From NCBI RefSeq assembly GCF_029945535.1, contig NZ_JAQSCU010000012.1:62001-126000 (forward strand): a DNA stretch of 64,000 bases. The letters run 5' to 3'. The notes beneath the pieces are model-generated. The model saw only the letters and a list, made by a program, of their open reading frames with translations, was not told the DNA's origin and made no database searches. This DNA is from Methylotenera sp. (GTDB lineage Bacteria; Pseudomonadota; Gammaproteobacteria; Burkholderiales; Methylophilaceae). Shown in pieces: positions 20,377 to 31,712 of this stretch (position 1 is the stretch's first letter; every line of letters begins with the position of its first letter). A program made the translations under genes and the position numbers.

Positions 20377-21450
20377 CTAAAGCGCTACCTCCATACAAAT
20401 TTTTGCAACAGTTGCAGTTGCCTCTGGCTTGCCTAAAGCACGGGCTTTAATCGCCATCTCCAAGCACTTTTCGCGACTTAAATCTTTTAACAAAGCCAGT
20501 ACTTTTTGCACGGTAAATTCTGTTTGTGGGACTAAAATTGCGGCACCTGCATCAGATAAATATCGTGCATTTGAAGTTTGATGATCATCAACAGCATGTG
20601 GAAATGGCACCAACACACTCGCTACGCCAGCAGCAGAAAGCTCTGCAACTGTCAGCGCACCCGCACGACAAATCACCACATCAGCCCATGCATACATATC
20701 AGCCATATTATTGATAAAAGCTTTGGCATCCGCGCTGACACCAGCGGCTTGATAGTTTGTTTGTAACGTTGCGATATGCTTTTCGCCCGCTTGATGCGCC
20801 ACTTGTGGACGATTTTCAATAGCCATTTCAGCAAGTGCTTTTGGTATGATTTCATTCAAAGCCTGAGCGCCCAAACTGCCACCCACTACCAGCATATTTA
20901 ATGCACCAGTATTTGCTTTCATTCTATTTTCAGGCGCCGCAACCTGTGTGATGTCTGCGCGTACAGGGTTACCTACCAGTTGAGCTTTTTTGCCAAACGC
21001 ACTTGGAAATGCAGCCAATACACGTGCTGCGAACACTGCCAATACTTTATTGGTTAAGCCAGCAATTGAGTTTTGCTCATGTATCACCAATGGCTTGCCT
21101 AACAATTTAGCCATCAAGCCACCTGGAAAAGCGGCAAAACCACCCATACCCAACACCACGTTTGGCTGATGCTGACGAATAGCTGCAACACTTTGCGTAA
21201 ACGCTTTGAGCAACTTCACTGGTAGCAACACCCAGCCCATTAAGCCGTTGCCGCGCACGCCTCGCATAGTAATCATGGCTTTTTCGTAGCCTTTATTTTC
21301 AATCAAGCGATTTTCCATGCCACCTTCTGTGCAAAGCCACACAATGTTCCAACCTAGATTTTTCAAATAGTCTGCCACTGCCATTGCAGGGTAAACATGA
21401 CCACCCGTGCCTCCTGCCATCACCATTAATGTTTTTGCTGGCGCACTCAT
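20377..21450 (-). CDS. murG: Lipid II synthase MurG
   Basis: Peripheral membrane glycosyltransferase that transfers GlcNAc to lipid I to make lipid II. The GT-B protein of 357 residues starts with the G-loop [49 protein letters not shown] follows at about 104-131 and [13 protein letters not shown] near 187-199; [34 protein letters not shown] binds the UDP-sugar. Its ATG overlaps the ftsW stop (ATGA at 21447-21450), indicating translational coupling in the dcw operon. Confidence 0.97.
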   Translation of the reverse strand: MSAPAKTLMVMAGGTGGHVYPAMAVADYLKNLGWNIVWLCTEGGMENRLIENKGYEKAMITMRGVRGNGLMGWVLLPVKLLKAFTQSVAAIRQHQPNVVLGMGGFAAFPGGLMAKLLGKPLVIHEQNSIAGLTNKVLAVFAARVLAAFPSAFGKKAQLVGNPVRADITQVAAPENRMKANTGALNMLVVGGSLGAQALNEIIPKALAEMAIENRPQVAHQAGEKHIATLQTNYQAAGVSADAKAFINNMADMYAWADVVICRAGALTVAELSAAGVASVLVPFPHAVDDHQTSNARYLSDAGAAILVPQTEFTVQKVLALLKDLSREKCLEMAIKARALGKPEATATVAKICMEVAL

Positions 21451-22610
21451 GCTGGTAGGCCTTTCTGCAAGCGGCGATTCTCAAAATCAATTCTGATCAT
21501 GATGGCCATGGCGATGCAGTTAGCCAATATGCCGCTGCCGCCAAATGAAAGCAGTGGTAAGGTCAAGCCTTTTGTTGGCAACAACCCCATATTCACACCC
21601 ATGTTAATGATGCCCTGCACACCCATCCAAACACCTATGCCTTGCGATAGTAGTGCCGCAAAATAACGCTCATTGGCGATAGATTCCTTGGCAATACCAA
21701 ATGAGCGAATCACTATCCATGAAAATAAGCCAATGACAGCTAACACGCCCACAAAGCCTAGCTCTTCAGCAATCACGGCTAATAAAAAGTCGGTATGCGC
21801 TTCTGGCAAATAAAGCAATTTTTCTACGCTTGCCCCTAAACCCACGCCAAACCATTCACCGCGACCGAATGCAATCAGCGCATGTGAAAGTTGGTAGCCT
21901 TTTCCATACGGATCAGCCCATGGGTCCATAAAGCCGATGACGCGCTCGAGGCGATACGGCGAGCTCCAAATCAAGAAGACAAAGCCGACGACTAGCAATA
22001 TTAGTAAACCCACGAAAATACGTCCGTTTATGCCACCTAGCCATAAAATTGAAATTGAGATTGCCGCGATCACCGCAAATGCACCAAAGTCAGGCTCACG
22101 TAGCAGCAAGCCGCCCACTACTAGCATCACCATTAACATTGGAAAGAAGCCGTGCCTAAAACTATCCATCACAGCGGCTTTGCGCACGGTATAGTCGGCC
22201 ACGTACATGGCGGCAAAAAGCTTCATAAATTCAGAAGGTTGTGGGTTAATCACAAAGAGACGCAACCAGCGACGGCTTCCGCCTGCTTTCAAACCAATGC
22301 CAGGAATCAGCACAAGTATCAGCAGCGCTAATCCAATCAAAAATAGATAAGGCGCCATTTTTTGCCACCAAGCGACTGGCACGTTGAACGCCACAAATGA
22401 GGCACTGAGCGCTACCACCATGAATATTGCCTGATGCACTAAGTAGTAACTACTGTTATAGCCAACGCCTTTATCTGCTTCAGCGATGGCGATTGAAGCC
22501 GAGTACACCATGACTAAACCTATGCCTAGCAAGCAAAGTACAACCCATAGCAAACCTTGGTCGTAGCTTGGGGAGTTGATACGTTCGCGATTGAGCATAG
22601 CCGCAATCAT
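21447..22610 (-). CDS. ftsW: SEDS peptidoglycan glycosyltransferase FtsW
   Basis: Polytopic inner-membrane SEDS protein that polymerises septal glycan together with FtsI. About ten membrane helices are visible in 387 residues. Family signatures include [63 protein letters not shown] and the C-terminal [19 protein letters not shown]. The gene is coupled by 4-bp overlaps to murD (before) and murG (after). Being in the dcw cluster it is FtsW rather than its paralogue RodA. Confidence 0.96.
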   Translation of the reverse strand: MIAAMLNRERINSPSYDQGLLWVVLCLLGIGLVMVYSASIAIAEADKGVGYNSSYYLVHQAIFMVVALSASFVAFNVPVAWWQKMAPYLFLIGLALLILVLIPGIGLKAGGSRRWLRLFVINPQPSEFMKLFAAMYVADYTVRKAAVMDSFRHGFFPMLMVMLVVGGLLLREPDFGAFAVIAAISISILWLGGINGRIFVGLLILLVVGFVFLIWSSPYRLERVIGFMDPWADPYGKGYQLSHALIAFGRGEWFGVGLGASVEKLLYLPEAHTDFLLAVIAEELGFVGVLAVIGLFSWIVIRSFGIAKESIANERYFAALLSQGIGVWMGVQGIINMGVNMGLLPTKGLTLPLLSFGGSGILANCIAMAIMIRIDFENRRLQKGLPA

Positions 22611-23977
22611 ACTAGCTCCTTCAGGCTGGTTTTTAATGCAGTCACCGCTGCAACAAACACTTCTGCACGATGCACGTAGTTTTTAAACATATCAAAACTT
22701 GCACAAGCGGGTGATAGCAACACAGCTTCATCAGCTTTGGCTAATTTTTTTGCAATGTTGACTGCCTCTGGCAAGTCAATCGCTCGATAAAGCGGAATAT
22801 TCGTTGGAATAAGAACCGCCTCAATCAAAGGTGCATCGCGACCAATCAATACGACTGCGCTTGCGTTCTCAGCCACAGCTGCTGCAAGCGGCGTAAAGTC
22901 TTGGCCTTTACCATCACCACCTGCGATTAACACGACTTTTTGTGCTAAGCCAGTGAGCGCCGCGCAAGTTGCACCAACATTGGTACCTTTTGAATCATCG
23001 TAATAATCTACGTCATTGATATTGGCAACCCACTCAACGCGGTGTGGCAAGCCTTTAAAATTGTAAAGTGTTTGAATGATATGGGCGTAATCAACGCCAA
23101 TACCACGACAAAGCGCAACGGCTGCTAGAGCGTTAGCCGCGTTGTGCAGACCAACAATTTTCAAATCTTGCAAGTTGATAAGCTCTTTATCACCTTCGCA
23201 TAGCCATGTATCGCCATCCACTTGCTTCAAGCCGTATGAATTTTCTTCGTCATCATTACCCAAGCCAAATGTTACTTGCGCTAATTTGGGGCGCGCCATC
23301 ATCATGCTCCACGCGTCATCGCGATTAAGCACTTGCAACTTAGCATTGTAGAAAATCCGCGCTTTCGCAATGGCATAATCTTGAAAGCTTGCGTATCTGT
23401 CCATGTGATCTTCAGATAAATTAAGCATGGTAGCGGCATCAATCTGCAAGTTGCTGGTTGTTTCCAACTGGAAGCTAGAAAGCTCAAGCACGTAAACATC
23501 AGGCGTTTCCATCATTAACGCATCCAGCACCGGCAAACCAATGTTGCCAGCAACGATGGTTTTCAAACCCGCAGCTTTACAGATTTCACCCACCAAAGTC
23601 GTTACTGTCGTTTTACCATTCGCACCAGTGATGGCAATCACTTTGGCGTTAGTTGGGCGGTATTGGGCAAACAACTCAACATCACCCACAACACTCACGC
23701 CACGTTGTACAGCAGCTTGAATCTCAGGCTCACTCAATGGCACGCCTGGGCTTGCTACGATTAAATCTACATCAGCAAAACTAGCAGCTTTAAATGCACC
23801 CATATGAATGGTCACCTGCGGCAACTCAGCTTTTAAAGCATCCAAACCTGGAGGATTTTCACGTGTATCTGCCACAGACAAACGTGCGCCTTGCGCGGCA
23901 AGCCAGCGCAAGGAAGATAGACCTGTTTCACCAAGGCCTAGCACTAATACTTTTTTGTCTTTTAGGGCAATTTTCAT
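22607..23977 (-). CDS. murD: UDP-N-acetylmuramoyl-L-alanine--D-glutamate ligase
   Basis: Mur ligase adding D-Glu to the UDP-MurNAc-L-Ala precursor. The N-terminal domain has [21 protein letters not shown]. The P-loop is [17 protein letters not shown] (about 116-132), and [11 protein letters not shown] and [11 protein letters not shown] are typical of MurD. The third domain has [17 protein letters not shown] and [18 protein letters not shown]. Its 456 residues are in the family range. It begins 26 bp below mraY and overlaps ftsW by 4 bp. Confidence 0.97.
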   Translation of the reverse strand: MKIALKDKKVLVLGLGETGLSSLRWLAAQGARLSVADTRENPPGLDALKAELPQVTIHMGAFKAASFADVDLIVASPGVPLSEPEIQAAVQRGVSVVGDVELFAQYRPTNAKVIAITGANGKTTVTTLVGEICKAAGLKTIVAGNIGLPVLDALMMETPDVYVLELSSFQLETTSNLQIDAATMLNLSEDHMDRYASFQDYAIAKARIFYNAKLQVLNRDDAWSMMMARPKLAQVTFGLGNDDEENSYGLKQVDGDTWLCEGDKELINLQDLKIVGLHNAANALAAVALCRGIGVDYAHIIQTLYNFKGLPHRVEWVANINDVDYYDDSKGTNVGATCAALTGLAQKVVLIAGGDGKGQDFTPLAAAVAENASAVVLIGRDAPLIEAVLIPTNIPLYRAIDLPEAVNIAKKLAKADEAVLLSPACASFDMFKNYVHRAEVFVAAVTALKTSLKELV

Positions 23978-24003
23978 GTTGATGTATTTAATAACCCGTG
24001 TGT

Positions 24004-25107
24004 TTATCTTAATTTCAAACTAGCTAGACCAATCAACACCAGCATCATGCTGATAATCCAAAAGCGCACGACGACCTGTGTTTCTTTCCAGCCTTTTTCT
24101 TCATAGTGGTGGTGTAATGGCGCCATTAAGAAAATACGTCGTCCCACGCCATACTTTTTCTTGGTGTATTTGAAATACAAAACTTGCGCAGCTACAGAGA
24201 ATGTCTCCACCACAAATACACCGCCCATAATGAAAAGAATAATTTCTTGGCGCACAATCACTGCGACGATGCCCAACGCTGCACCCAATGCCAACGCGCC
24301 TACATCACCCATAAACACCTCGGCTGGATATGCGTTAAACCATAAGAAACCCAAACCAGCACCAGCCATGGCAGCGCAGAACACCATCAATTCACCAGCG
24401 CCAGCAACATAAGGAACGCCTAAGTATTTTGAGAAATACAAATGACCAGCAACATAAGCAAAAATACCCAGAGCTGCCGCAACCATGACGGTGGGTAAAA
24501 TTGCCAGGCCATCTAAACCATCAGTTAAGTTCACTGCATTACTGCTACCCACCACCACTAAATAGGTCAATACGATAAAGCCTACGGCACTTAATGGCAG
24601 CACTAGATGCTTAAAGAATGGAACGATAAGTGTAGTTTCCACAGGCGTTGTAGAGGTTTTATATAAAAATACCGCGACAGCCACGCCAATCAAGCTTTGC
24701 CAAAAGAACTTCGCTTTTGCAGATAAGCCTTTGGGATTTTTGTAAACCACTTTACGGTAATCATCCACCCAGCCAACCGCGCCAAAACCTAAAGTGGTAA
24801 ACAACACCACCCACACAAAACGGTTACTTAAATCTGCCCAAAGTAAGGTTGATATGGCAATAGAAACCAATATCAATGCGCCGCCCATGGTAGGCGTGCC
24901 TGTTTTAATCAGGTGTGTCTGCGGACCATCATCACGCACGGCTTGACCGACCTTGTACTCAGTGAGCTTGCGTATCATGGCAGGGCCTGCGATAAATGAA
25001 ATAGCTAAAGCGGTAAGTGTGGCTAACACTGCGCGTAAGGTGATGTAATTGAATACATGAAACCCACGAATATCGTGTGACAGCCATTGTGCTAACGTAA
25101 GTAACAT
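24004..25107 (-). CDS. mraY: Phospho-N-acetylmuramoyl-pentapeptide transferase
   Basis: Integral membrane enzyme that makes lipid I from UDP-MurNAc-pentapeptide and undecaprenyl phosphate. About ten membrane helices are predicted in 367 residues. The catalytic Asp-rich elements are [18 protein letters not shown] (about 60-77), [14 protein letters not shown] and [16 protein letters not shown]. The C-terminal [19 protein letters not shown] is also characteristic. It directly follows the murF stop without a gap and precedes murD. Confidence 0.97.
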   Translation of the reverse strand: MLLTLAQWLSHDIRGFHVFNYITLRAVLATLTALAISFIAGPAMIRKLTEYKVGQAVRDDGPQTHLIKTGTPTMGGALILVSIAISTLLWADLSNRFVWVVLFTTLGFGAVGWVDDYRKVVYKNPKGLSAKAKFFWQSLIGVAVAVFLYKTSTTPVETTLIVPFFKHLVLPLSAVGFIVLTYLVVVGSSNAVNLTDGLDGLAILPTVMVAAALGIFAYVAGHLYFSKYLGVPYVAGAGELMVFCAAMAGAGLGFLWFNAYPAEVFMGDVGALALGAALGIVAVIVRQEIILFIMGGVFVVETFSVAAQVLYFKYTKKKYGVGRRIFLMAPLHHHYEEKGWKETQVVVRFWIISMMLVLIGLASLKLR

Positions 25108-26517
25108 TTAGTGCTCCTCTCCATTTTTTACTGCGCCTGTTTTTACAGCACTTGTTTTTATAGCGTCTGTATTTTTAATCACTATTGCGTCCACAACTCG
25201 TTCCATCGCCATAAAGCGTGAGCCTTTTACTAGCACATTCGTGCCTTGCTGCATTTGTTTAAGTAAATCCGCAACCAAATCTTGAGACGTCGCATAATGC
25301 TTAGCACCAGTACCAAAAGCTTTAGCCGTTTCAGCACTCATATCACCGAGTAAAAACAAGCTTTTTAGACCGCTTGCTTTAGCGTAGCTGCCAATTTCGG
25401 CATGCATTTCTACCGCGTTATCGCCAAGCTCTCCCATATCGCCAAGAACCAATATTTTTTCACCCGGCATCGCCATCAACACATCAATCGCCACTTTCAT
25501 CGACATCGGGTTTGCGTTATAGGTATCGTCAATCACTAAAGCACCGTTCAGTCCTGCTTTTTGCTGTAAGCGGCCTTTTACACCTGCGTAGTTCTCTAAC
25601 CCTGATGTAATCGCCTGAAGGGACGCACCCATCGCCAGCGCTGCAGTAGTTGCCGCGAGCGCATTCATTACATTATGCAAACCTGGTGTTGGTAAACTTA
25701 CGTTTACCGCGCCTTGTGGCGTTGTGATTTCAATGTCGCTTGCACTAGCATGCAATTGATATTGCGCAGTAACATCCGCTTTATTTTTAAGCCCAAAAGT
25801 CATGATTTTGCGTTGACCAGCTAAGCCCAACCACAGCGGCGCAAAGATATCATCAGCATTAATCAGCGCTGTGCCATCTGCCGCCAAACCTTCAAATATT
25901 TCGCCTTTAGCTCTGGCGATCGCTTCAAACGAGCCAAGTTCGCCAATATGCGCATTGCCCGCGTTATTGATCAGCGCAACTGTTGGCTTGCCAATTTTAG
26001 ATAAATAGCTGATTTCGCCTGTGTGGTTCATGCCCATTTCAGCTACGGCATAACGATGTTGAGCTTTTAACTTAAGCAAAGTGAGCGGCAAACCAATGTG
26101 GTTATTTAAATTACCCACTGTGGCTAATACTTGATCTGGCTGATCGCATGCAGCCCTTAGAATTGACGCCAGCATTTCTTTTACCGTTGTTTTGCCGTTA
26201 CTACCCGTCACCGCTGCAAGTGGAATGTCAAACTTACTGCGCCAATATGCGGCCAACTCGCCCAAGGATTGGCAAGTGTCATCTACCAATATTGCAGGCT
26301 GTACATCAAGTGCTTTATCTGAAATCAACACAGCAGCAGCGCCCTGTGCAAGGGCTTGGGCGGCAAAGCTATGCCCATCAAAATTATCACCTTTTAGCGC
26401 GACAAATAATTGGCCTTTGGTTACGTTGCGGCTATCTGTGCCCACACTGGTGAACGCTACATCTGCGCCCAAAAGTGTCGCCTGCATCGCTTTGGAAGCT
26501 TCGGATAGCAACATCAT
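25108..26517 (-). CDS. murF: UDP-MurNAc-tripeptide--D-Ala-D-Ala ligase
   Basis: Last cytoplasmic Mur ligase, adding the D-Ala-D-Ala made by Ddl. The P-loop is AVTGSNGKTTVKEML (about 102-116). YAVAEMGMNHTGEISYL, LINNAGNAHIGELGS and DDTYNANPMSMKVAI are MurF-specific. The 469-residue protein ends with a repetitive Lys/Thr/Ala tail (KTSAVKTGAVKNGEEH) not usual for the family and probably unstructured. It overlaps murE by 4 bp (ATGA). Confidence 0.96.
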   Translation of the reverse strand: MMLLSEASKAMQATLLGADVAFTSVGTDSRNVTKGQLFVALKGDNFDGHSFAAQALAQGAAAVLISDKALDVQPAILVDDTCQSLGELAAYWRSKFDIPLAAVTGSNGKTTVKEMLASILRAACDQPDQVLATVGNLNNHIGLPLTLLKLKAQHRYAVAEMGMNHTGEISYLSKIGKPTVALINNAGNAHIGELGSFEAIARAKGEIFEGLAADGTALINADDIFAPLWLGLAGQRKIMTFGLKNKADVTAQYQLHASASDIEITTPQGAVNVSLPTPGLHNVMNALAATTAALAMGASLQAITSGLENYAGVKGRLQQKAGLNGALVIDDTYNANPMSMKVAIDVLMAMPGEKILVLGDMGELGDNAVEMHAEIGSYAKASGLKSLFLLGDMSAETAKAFGTGAKHYATSQDLVADLLKQMQQGTNVLVKGSRFMAMERVVDAIVIKNTDAIKTSAVKTGAVKNGEEH

Positions 26518-27980
26518 ATTGCAGCTCCGTTTCTGAAATTTGCTTGATACTGGTTTAACACAGCTTGTGCAATCAGCGCATCATCAAATGGGTGTTTCAC
26601 ACCTGAAATTTCCTGATAGTTTTCATGACCTTTGCCAGCTACTAAAACAATATCACCTGAATTTGCACATTGAATCGCCGCACTTATTGCATTTGCGCGG
26701 TCAGTATCAATTACATAACCAGCATGCATCTCACTAACGACAGCAGCAATAATGGCTGCTGGATTTTCACTGCGCGGATTATCTGAAGTCACAAACACTT
26801 GGTCTGCAAGTTTGCTCGCGATGCTGCCCATTAGCGGACGCTTACCCACATCACGGTCGCCACCACAGCCAAATACACAGATTAATTTAGCTGAAGTCTT
26901 CGCCAAATCGATTTGCTCTTTTAATGTACTTAATACTTTTTCTAAAGCATCTGGCGTATGCGCATAATCAATCACAACTAGAGGCAACTCTCCGCCGCCA
27001 AATTGCTGCATACGTCCAAGTACAGGCTTGATTTTTGATATCACCTCTAGCGCATCAGACAAACTTACTTTAAGCGCCAATAATGTTGCCAACACCGCCA
27101 GCACGTTATATGCGTTAAAACGACCGAGTACCGGTGCGCTTAGCAGAGCATGACCTTGCGGTGTATTTACCTGCATAGTCAAGCCAGTATCATGCAATTT
27201 CAAATCACCACCTTGCACATCCGCACTTGTTAAGCCGTACGTCAAGCAAGGTTTATCTTGTGCATTCAGCGCAATTACTAAAGATTTCCCAAATACATCA
27301 TCTGCATTCACTACTGCTGTACTTAAACCGTCCCAAGCAAACAACTTCTGCTTGGCAGCGGCATAGGCTTCCATGGTTTGGTGATAGTCCAAATGATCAC
27401 GACTTAAATTTGTGAGTACAGCAATATCGAATGCCACGCCATTCACGCGCCCCTGATCTAAACCGTGCGATGAAACTTCCATGGCAACGGCGTCTGCTTG
27501 CTGTTCAACATAATCTGCCAGCATCGCTTGCAGCAATATCGCATTTGGCGTGGTATTAGCGGCTTCAGTTTGAGCACCTAAAAAACCATTGCCTATCGTG
27601 CCCAGCACAGCTGTTTTCTTGCCTAATAATGTCAAGCATTGCGCAATCCACTGGCTCACCGAAGTTTTGCCATTCGTGCCAGTCACACCTATCATGGTTA
27701 GTTTGCTTGATGGGTTTTGATAGAACTCAGCGGCAATATCACCTACTTGTTGCTTTAAATTTTGTACCGGAAGGTTGTTGACTTGCCAATCAGCATTCCA
27801 AGTAAAGCCCTCTTGCTCCCAAACCACAGCTGAAGCTCCCGCTTGTATAGCTTGAGCAATATACTGACGACCATCGGTATGCGATCCTGGATAAGCCAAG
27901 AACAACGAGCCAGCTTGCACTTTTCTGCTATCAGCAGTGATAGAAGTAAATGATTGGTTGAATGAAGAGAGAATACTCAC
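26514..27980 (-). CDS. murE: UDP-MurNAc-L-Ala-D-Glu--meso-DAP ligase
   Basis: Mur ligase adding the third stem residue. The P-loop is GVTGTNGKTSVSQWI (about 98-112), and MEVSSHGLDQGRVNGVAFD follows. The DNPR motif in VTSDNPRSENPA near residue 400 is the known determinant of meso-diaminopimelate specificity, so the cell wall is the Gram-negative DAP type. At 488 residues it is of normal length. It overlaps ftsI and murF by 4 bp each, consistent with one tightly coupled transcript. Confidence 0.96.
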   Translation of the reverse strand: MSILSSFNQSFTSITADSRKVQAGSLFLAYPGSHTDGRQYIAQAIQAGASAVVWEQEGFTWNADWQVNNLPVQNLKQQVGDIAAEFYQNPSSKLTMIGVTGTNGKTSVSQWIAQCLTLLGKKTAVLGTIGNGFLGAQTEAANTTPNAILLQAMLADYVEQQADAVAMEVSSHGLDQGRVNGVAFDIAVLTNLSRDHLDYHQTMEAYAAAKQKLFAWDGLSTAVVNADDVFGKSLVIALNAQDKPCLTYGLTSADVQGGDLKLHDTGLTMQVNTPQGHALLSAPVLGRFNAYNVLAVLATLLALKVSLSDALEVISKIKPVLGRMQQFGGGELPLVVIDYAHTPDALEKVLSTLKEQIDLAKTSAKLICVFGCGGDRDVGKRPLMGSIASKLADQVFVTSDNPRSENPAAIIAAVVSEMHAGYVIDTDRANAISAAIQCANSGDIVLVAGKGHENYQEISGVKHPFDDALIAQAVLNQYQANFRNGAAI

Positions 27981-29737
27981 ATACCCTCCTTAGCATCTTC
28001 AGCATCGCCTTCAAGTACCACGTTATTATTTGGTGCATCTTGTGGCACTGCGAACAAACGTAAGGTATCCGCCATAATCGTGCTGAATACTGGTGCCGCA
28101 ACAGTACCGCCGTAATAGGCGCCGTTATTAGGCTCATCTATCATCACTGCGATAATAAAACGTGGATTAGACGCAGGCGCCAACCCTACAAATGATGCAA
28201 CGTACTTATTCTCCTCATAACCATGCACGCCAGGTTTGTGCGCAGTACCTGTTTTACCACCTACGCGATAACCCAACACTTGCGCTTTAACCGCCGTACC
28301 ACCCGGTTGCACAACTAACTCCAGCATATCCTTAACACTATTTGCCGTAGCTGCTGAAAACACTTGTTGGCCTATTGGCATGTCATTAATCTTAAGTAAC
28401 GATACAGGGCGCAATTCGCCTTCATTGGCAAACACGGTATATAACCTGGCCAATTGCAACAAAGTCAGGCTAATACCGTGACCAAAAGACATGGTCGCCA
28501 TCTCAATAGGGCGCCACGTTTTATATGGGCGCAATCTGCCAGTAGCCTCACCGGGAAAGCCAACGCCTTCCACATGACCTAAACCAAGCTCGTTATAGAC
28601 ATTCCACATAAACTGCTTATCTAGCGTAAGTGCGATTTTAGAAGCACCTACGTTAGAAGATTTTTGTATCACTTGCGCAACCGTTAAAATTCCCTGCGGA
28701 TGTGAATCGTGAATGGTGGCGGGGCCGATACTAAGGCTACCTGGTGAAGTTTGAATTTTGGTATCTGGCGTATATTGACCAGATTCAAGCGCGGCGGCTG
28801 CTGTGACTGGCTTCAATGTAGAACCTGGTTCGAAAGTATCAACAATCGCACGATTACGCGTTTTGCCTTTAATATTCACAGGGTTGTTTGGGTTGTAGGT
28901 AGGCACATTCGCCATCGCTAACACTTCACCTGTTTTAGCGTCCAACACAATTGCCGCGCCAGCCGCTGCTTTATTTGCTTCCACAGCTTTAACTAATTCG
29001 CGATACGCGATATATTGAATTCTAAGATCTAACGCCAATGAAACATCACGACCGTCTTGCGGCACTTTTACCGCTTGCAAGTCTTCAATAATATGCCCAG
29101 ATCTATCCTTAATCACGCGACGGCTTCCATCCACACCAGATAGCGGGCCATTCATCGCCAATTCATAGCCCTCAAGCCCTCTATCGCCCGTACCTTTATC
29201 GCCTGGGCCAGTGAAGCCAACCATGTGCGCAGTGACATCGCCCGCTGGGTAATAACGCTTATACTCACGCTGCAACTCAATGCCCGGAATACCAAGTTTC
29301 ATTACCTTTGCTGCTAATTCAGGTGAAATTCGACGCTTTAGATAGATAAACTCGCGTTCGTCATTAGCTAACTTTTTCTTAACTTCATCAGGCTTTAAAT
29401 TTAACAATGCTGCGATTTGTTTTGTTTGAGCCGCATCAATCACGACGTCTGGCGGGCTTGCCCATACAGACTCCACTGGCGTACTGATAGCTAACAGCTC
29501 ACCATGTCTATCGGTTATTTTGCCACGTTGAGAAGTTAAAACAAGGTTGCGGCTATAGCGAGCGTCACCTTTATCTTGTAAGAATTTTTTGTGGATACTC
29601 TGTAAATAAACGCCACGCCCTAGCAATGCCAAAAATCCAGACAATACTAAAATCAACAGTACGCGTCGGCGCCATGCTGGCAACTTCACCACAATAGGCG
29701 CAGCGATAGATGAGCGGCTGAATGGGCGCAATGCCAT
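27977..29737 (-). CDS. ftsI: Septal transpeptidase FtsI (PBP3)
   Basis: Class B penicillin-binding protein that cross-links septal peptidoglycan as partner of FtsW. One membrane anchor (about 26-45) precedes a pedestal domain. The transpeptidase domain carries the active Ser in GSTLK (Ser about 306), SSN at about 360-362 and KTGT at about 495-498. All three penicillin-binding motifs are intact in the 586-residue protein. Its ATG shares one base with the ftsL stop (TAATG). Confidence 0.97.
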   Translation of the reverse strand: MALRPFSRSSIAAPIVVKLPAWRRRVLLILVLSGFLALLGRGVYLQSIHKKFLQDKGDARYSRNLVLTSQRGKITDRHGELLAISTPVESVWASPPDVVIDAAQTKQIAALLNLKPDEVKKKLANDEREFIYLKRRISPELAAKVMKLGIPGIELQREYKRYYPAGDVTAHMVGFTGPGDKGTGDRGLEGYELAMNGPLSGVDGSRRVIKDRSGHIIEDLQAVKVPQDGRDVSLALDLRIQYIAYRELVKAVEANKAAAGAAIVLDAKTGEVLAMANVPTYNPNNPVNIKGKTRNRAIVDTFEPGSTLKPVTAAAALESGQYTPDTKIQTSPGSLSIGPATIHDSHPQGILTVAQVIQKSSNVGASKIALTLDKQFMWNVYNELGLGHVEGVGFPGEATGRLRPYKTWRPIEMATMSFGHGISLTLLQLARLYTVFANEGELRPVSLLKINDMPIGQQVFSAATANSVKDMLELVVQPGGTAVKAQVLGYRVGGKTGTAHKPGVHGYEENKYVASFVGLAPASNPRFIIAVMIDEPNNGAYYGGTVAAPVFSTIMADTLRLFAVPQDAPNNNVVLEGDAEDAKEGM

Positions 29738-30063
29738 TATGGCGTTACCCCATTTGGCTGAGTTACTTGTGGCGCAGGCGGTACGGCAGCTGTTTGCATA
29801 TCTGCAGGTGAAATCACTTGCACACGCTTCGCATCTGGCACTTGCATTTGCATTTGTTGTGAAGCAATTTGTTCAATGCGCGAATGCATCGCCCAAGTAC
29901 TTTGTTCAAGTTGTAGCTGACCATACTCTTGCTCAGTTTGTTTTGCAGTCTGGCTTGCACGCTCCAATTCAATATAGAGATTGCGCGCTTTGTGCTGTGA
30001 ATTCACTAGCCCTAAAGCTGAGAATATCAACGCAAAAAACAAAATGAGATTTAGCCGTGTCAT
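29737..30063 (-). CDS. ftsL: Cell division protein FtsL
   Basis: Small bitopic divisome protein that, with FtsB and FtsQ, activates FtsWI. In 108 residues there is a short cytoplasmic end, one membrane helix (about 4-20, [17 protein letters not shown]) and a heptad-rich periplasmic coiled coil ([19 protein letters not shown]). A Pro/Ala/Gln-rich tail follows. Sequence conservation in this family is weak; position between rsmH (4-bp ATGA overlap) and ftsI settles the call. Confidence 0.92.
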   Translation of the reverse strand: MTRLNLILFFALIFSALGLVNSQHKARNLYIELERASQTAKQTEQEYGQLQLEQSTWAMHSRIEQIASQQMQMQVPDAKRVQVISPADMQTAAVPPAPQVTQPNGVTP

Positions 30064-31154
30064 GCTACGTCGGTTCTTTCAGCCACACGCAGTACCGCGC
30101 TTCTTGAGCGCGGATTCGCTTTAACTTCTTTTGCGCTCGGCTTAATAGTTTTGCCCACACCCTTTAGTTTGGGTTGCGGCAAATCTGCTGCGCGTACCGG
30201 AAAGTTAGCAGGTAAGTCATCACGATTCGCTTGGTCGCGGATGAACTGCTTCACAATACGGTCTTCTAGCGAGTGAAAGCTAATCACCGCCAATCGACCC
30301 TGTGGGGCTAACAATGCCAAACATTGCGGCATCGTTAGCGATAACTCCTCAAGCTCTTGATTGACGTAAATCCGTAAAGCTTGAAATGTACGCGTTGCGG
30401 GGTTCTGCCCAGGCTCAAACCGCGTGACTGCCCCTGCCACGACCTTGGCAAGTTGCCCTGTAGTGGTGATGGCGCGCCCGTCATTGCGCTCCGTAATAAT
30501 CGCCCTTGCAATCTGCTTAGCAAACCGTTCTTCACCATAATTCTTTATAACCTCCCCTAAATACTGCTCCGTTACATTGGCTAAAAAATCTGCCGCTGTT
30601 TGCCCACTACTTTGATCCATGCGCATGTCCAGCGGCGCATCGTACCTAAAACTAAAACCGCGGCTTGCATCGTCGATTTGCGGTGATGAAATACCCAAAT
30701 CCAGCAAAATTCCGTCTACCTTTGAAACGCCCATTTCGCTCAACTCGGCCTGCATGCCCGCAAAATGGCTATGCACCATGCTAAAACGTGGATCTGTAAT
30801 TTCTTTGCTTGACTCAATTGCCTTCAAATCACGGTCAAACGCAATCAAACGACCGTTAGCACCTAACTGCTCTAATATTTTCCTAGAATGTCCACCACGA
30901 CCAAATGTGCCATCCACGTAAACACCATCCGCTTTAATGGCAAGCGCCTGCACTGCTTCTTCAAGCAGCACTGTGATATGGGAGTTTGTATTTGGGCTTA
31001 ATTCAGACACTTCTGTTTGCGGCTTTTCTAAATTTAAAACGCCTTGGTTTAAAACACCGTGTGCAGACGCTTTTTTGGGGGACTCATCTTTTAAAGTCGT
31101 TTCTTTTAAAGACAATGATGCTTTGGTGGGCGCGCTGTTCACGCCCTTAATCAC
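30060..31154 (-). CDS. rsmH: 16S rRNA m4C1402 methyltransferase RsmH (extended N-terminus)
   Basis: SAM-dependent N4-methyltransferase for C1402 of 16S rRNA. The conserved core begins with [13 protein letters not shown], then [18 protein letters not shown] (SAM site) and [21 protein letters not shown]. It ends with [13 protein letters not shown] and the Pro/Lys-rich C-terminal segment. The start taken is GTG at 31154: it overlaps the mraZ stop as GTGA and has GAGGG nine bases upstream. This gives 364 residues with about 58 Lys/Ser/Thr-rich residues before the conserved core, longer than the usual enzyme, and no later start codon exists before the core. The frame is open up to an ATG at 31244 inside mraZ, which I reject. 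Confidence 0.92.
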   Translation of the reverse strand: MIKGVNSAPTKASLSLKETTLKDESPKKASAHGVLNQGVLNLEKPQTEVSELSPNTNSHITVLLEEAVQALAIKADGVYVDGTFGRGGHSRKILEQLGANGRLIAFDRDLKAIESSKEITDPRFSMVHSHFAGMQAELSEMGVSKVDGILLDLGISSPQIDDASRGFSFRYDAPLDMRMDQSSGQTAADFLANVTEQYLGEVIKNYGEERFAKQIARAIITERNDGRAITTTGQLAKVVAGAVTRFEPGQNPATRTFQALRIYVNQELEELSLTMPQCLALLAPQGRLAVISFHSLEDRIVKQFIRDQANRDDLPANFPVRAADLPQPKLKGVGKTIKPSAKEVKANPRSRSAVLRVAERTDVA

Positions 31155-31597
31155 AGCGAGAAGCCCTCGAGTTCTGATGGCATAGAAAAATTGTCGTCTT
31201 GCATCACTTGTGCAAGTTGTGCACGCCAAGCTTCCATATTCCATAATTCAAAGTGACTACCCTGACCAACTAACATCACTTCTTTATCCAATCCTGCAAA
31301 ATCACGTAGCACTGGCGATACCAACATACGACCTGCGCTGTCCATAGACACATCTTCCGCAAAACCAACCAACAAACGCTGCAAAGCACTTGATTGCTTA
31401 TCGAATGACGACAACGCCATCATTTTGGCTTGAATTGGCTCCCAAGCAGGTTGCGGATACAGCAACAAGCAACGATGTGGATGCGCGGTCAACACCAAAT
31501 CACCAGCACATTGAAGCTGCAAAGCCTCCCTGTGCTTAGTTGGCACTGCTAATCTGCCTTTAGCATCTAAACTTAATGATGTCGCGCCGCGAAACAT
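31151..31597 (-). CDS. mraZ: Transcriptional regulator MraZ
   Basis: Ring-forming DNA-binding repressor of the dcw operon. The 148 residues contain two tandem SpoVT-AbrB half-domains: [19 protein letters not shown] (about 7-25) and [21 protein letters not shown] (about 79-99), each with the DxxGR signature. It is the first gene of the cluster. The TGGGN boxes it is known to bind lie about 116 bp upstream (31713-31737), so autoregulation is expected. Confidence 0.95.
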   Translation of the reverse strand: MFRGATSLSLDAKGRLAVPTKHREALQLQCAGDLVLTAHPHRCLLLYPQPAWEPIQAKMMALSSFDKQSSALQRLLVGFAEDVSMDSAGRMLVSPVLRDFAGLDKEVMLVGQGSHFELWNMEAWRAQLAQVMQDDNFSMPSELEGFSL

Positions 31598-31712
31598 GTT
31601 TAAATAATTAACCTAAATTGTTGCCATAAAAATATGGCAAATAAAATGATGAAAAAAGTGAGGAATTTCTAACCGCCCTTAGCCTCAGTTAGAATTAGGT
31701 TCAAGCAGAAAT

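Noticed and set aside
31155-31244. Upstream ATG start for rsmH inside mraZ
   Set aside because: It would overlap mraZ by over 90 bp; the GTG overlapping the mraZ stop has a ribosome binding site.
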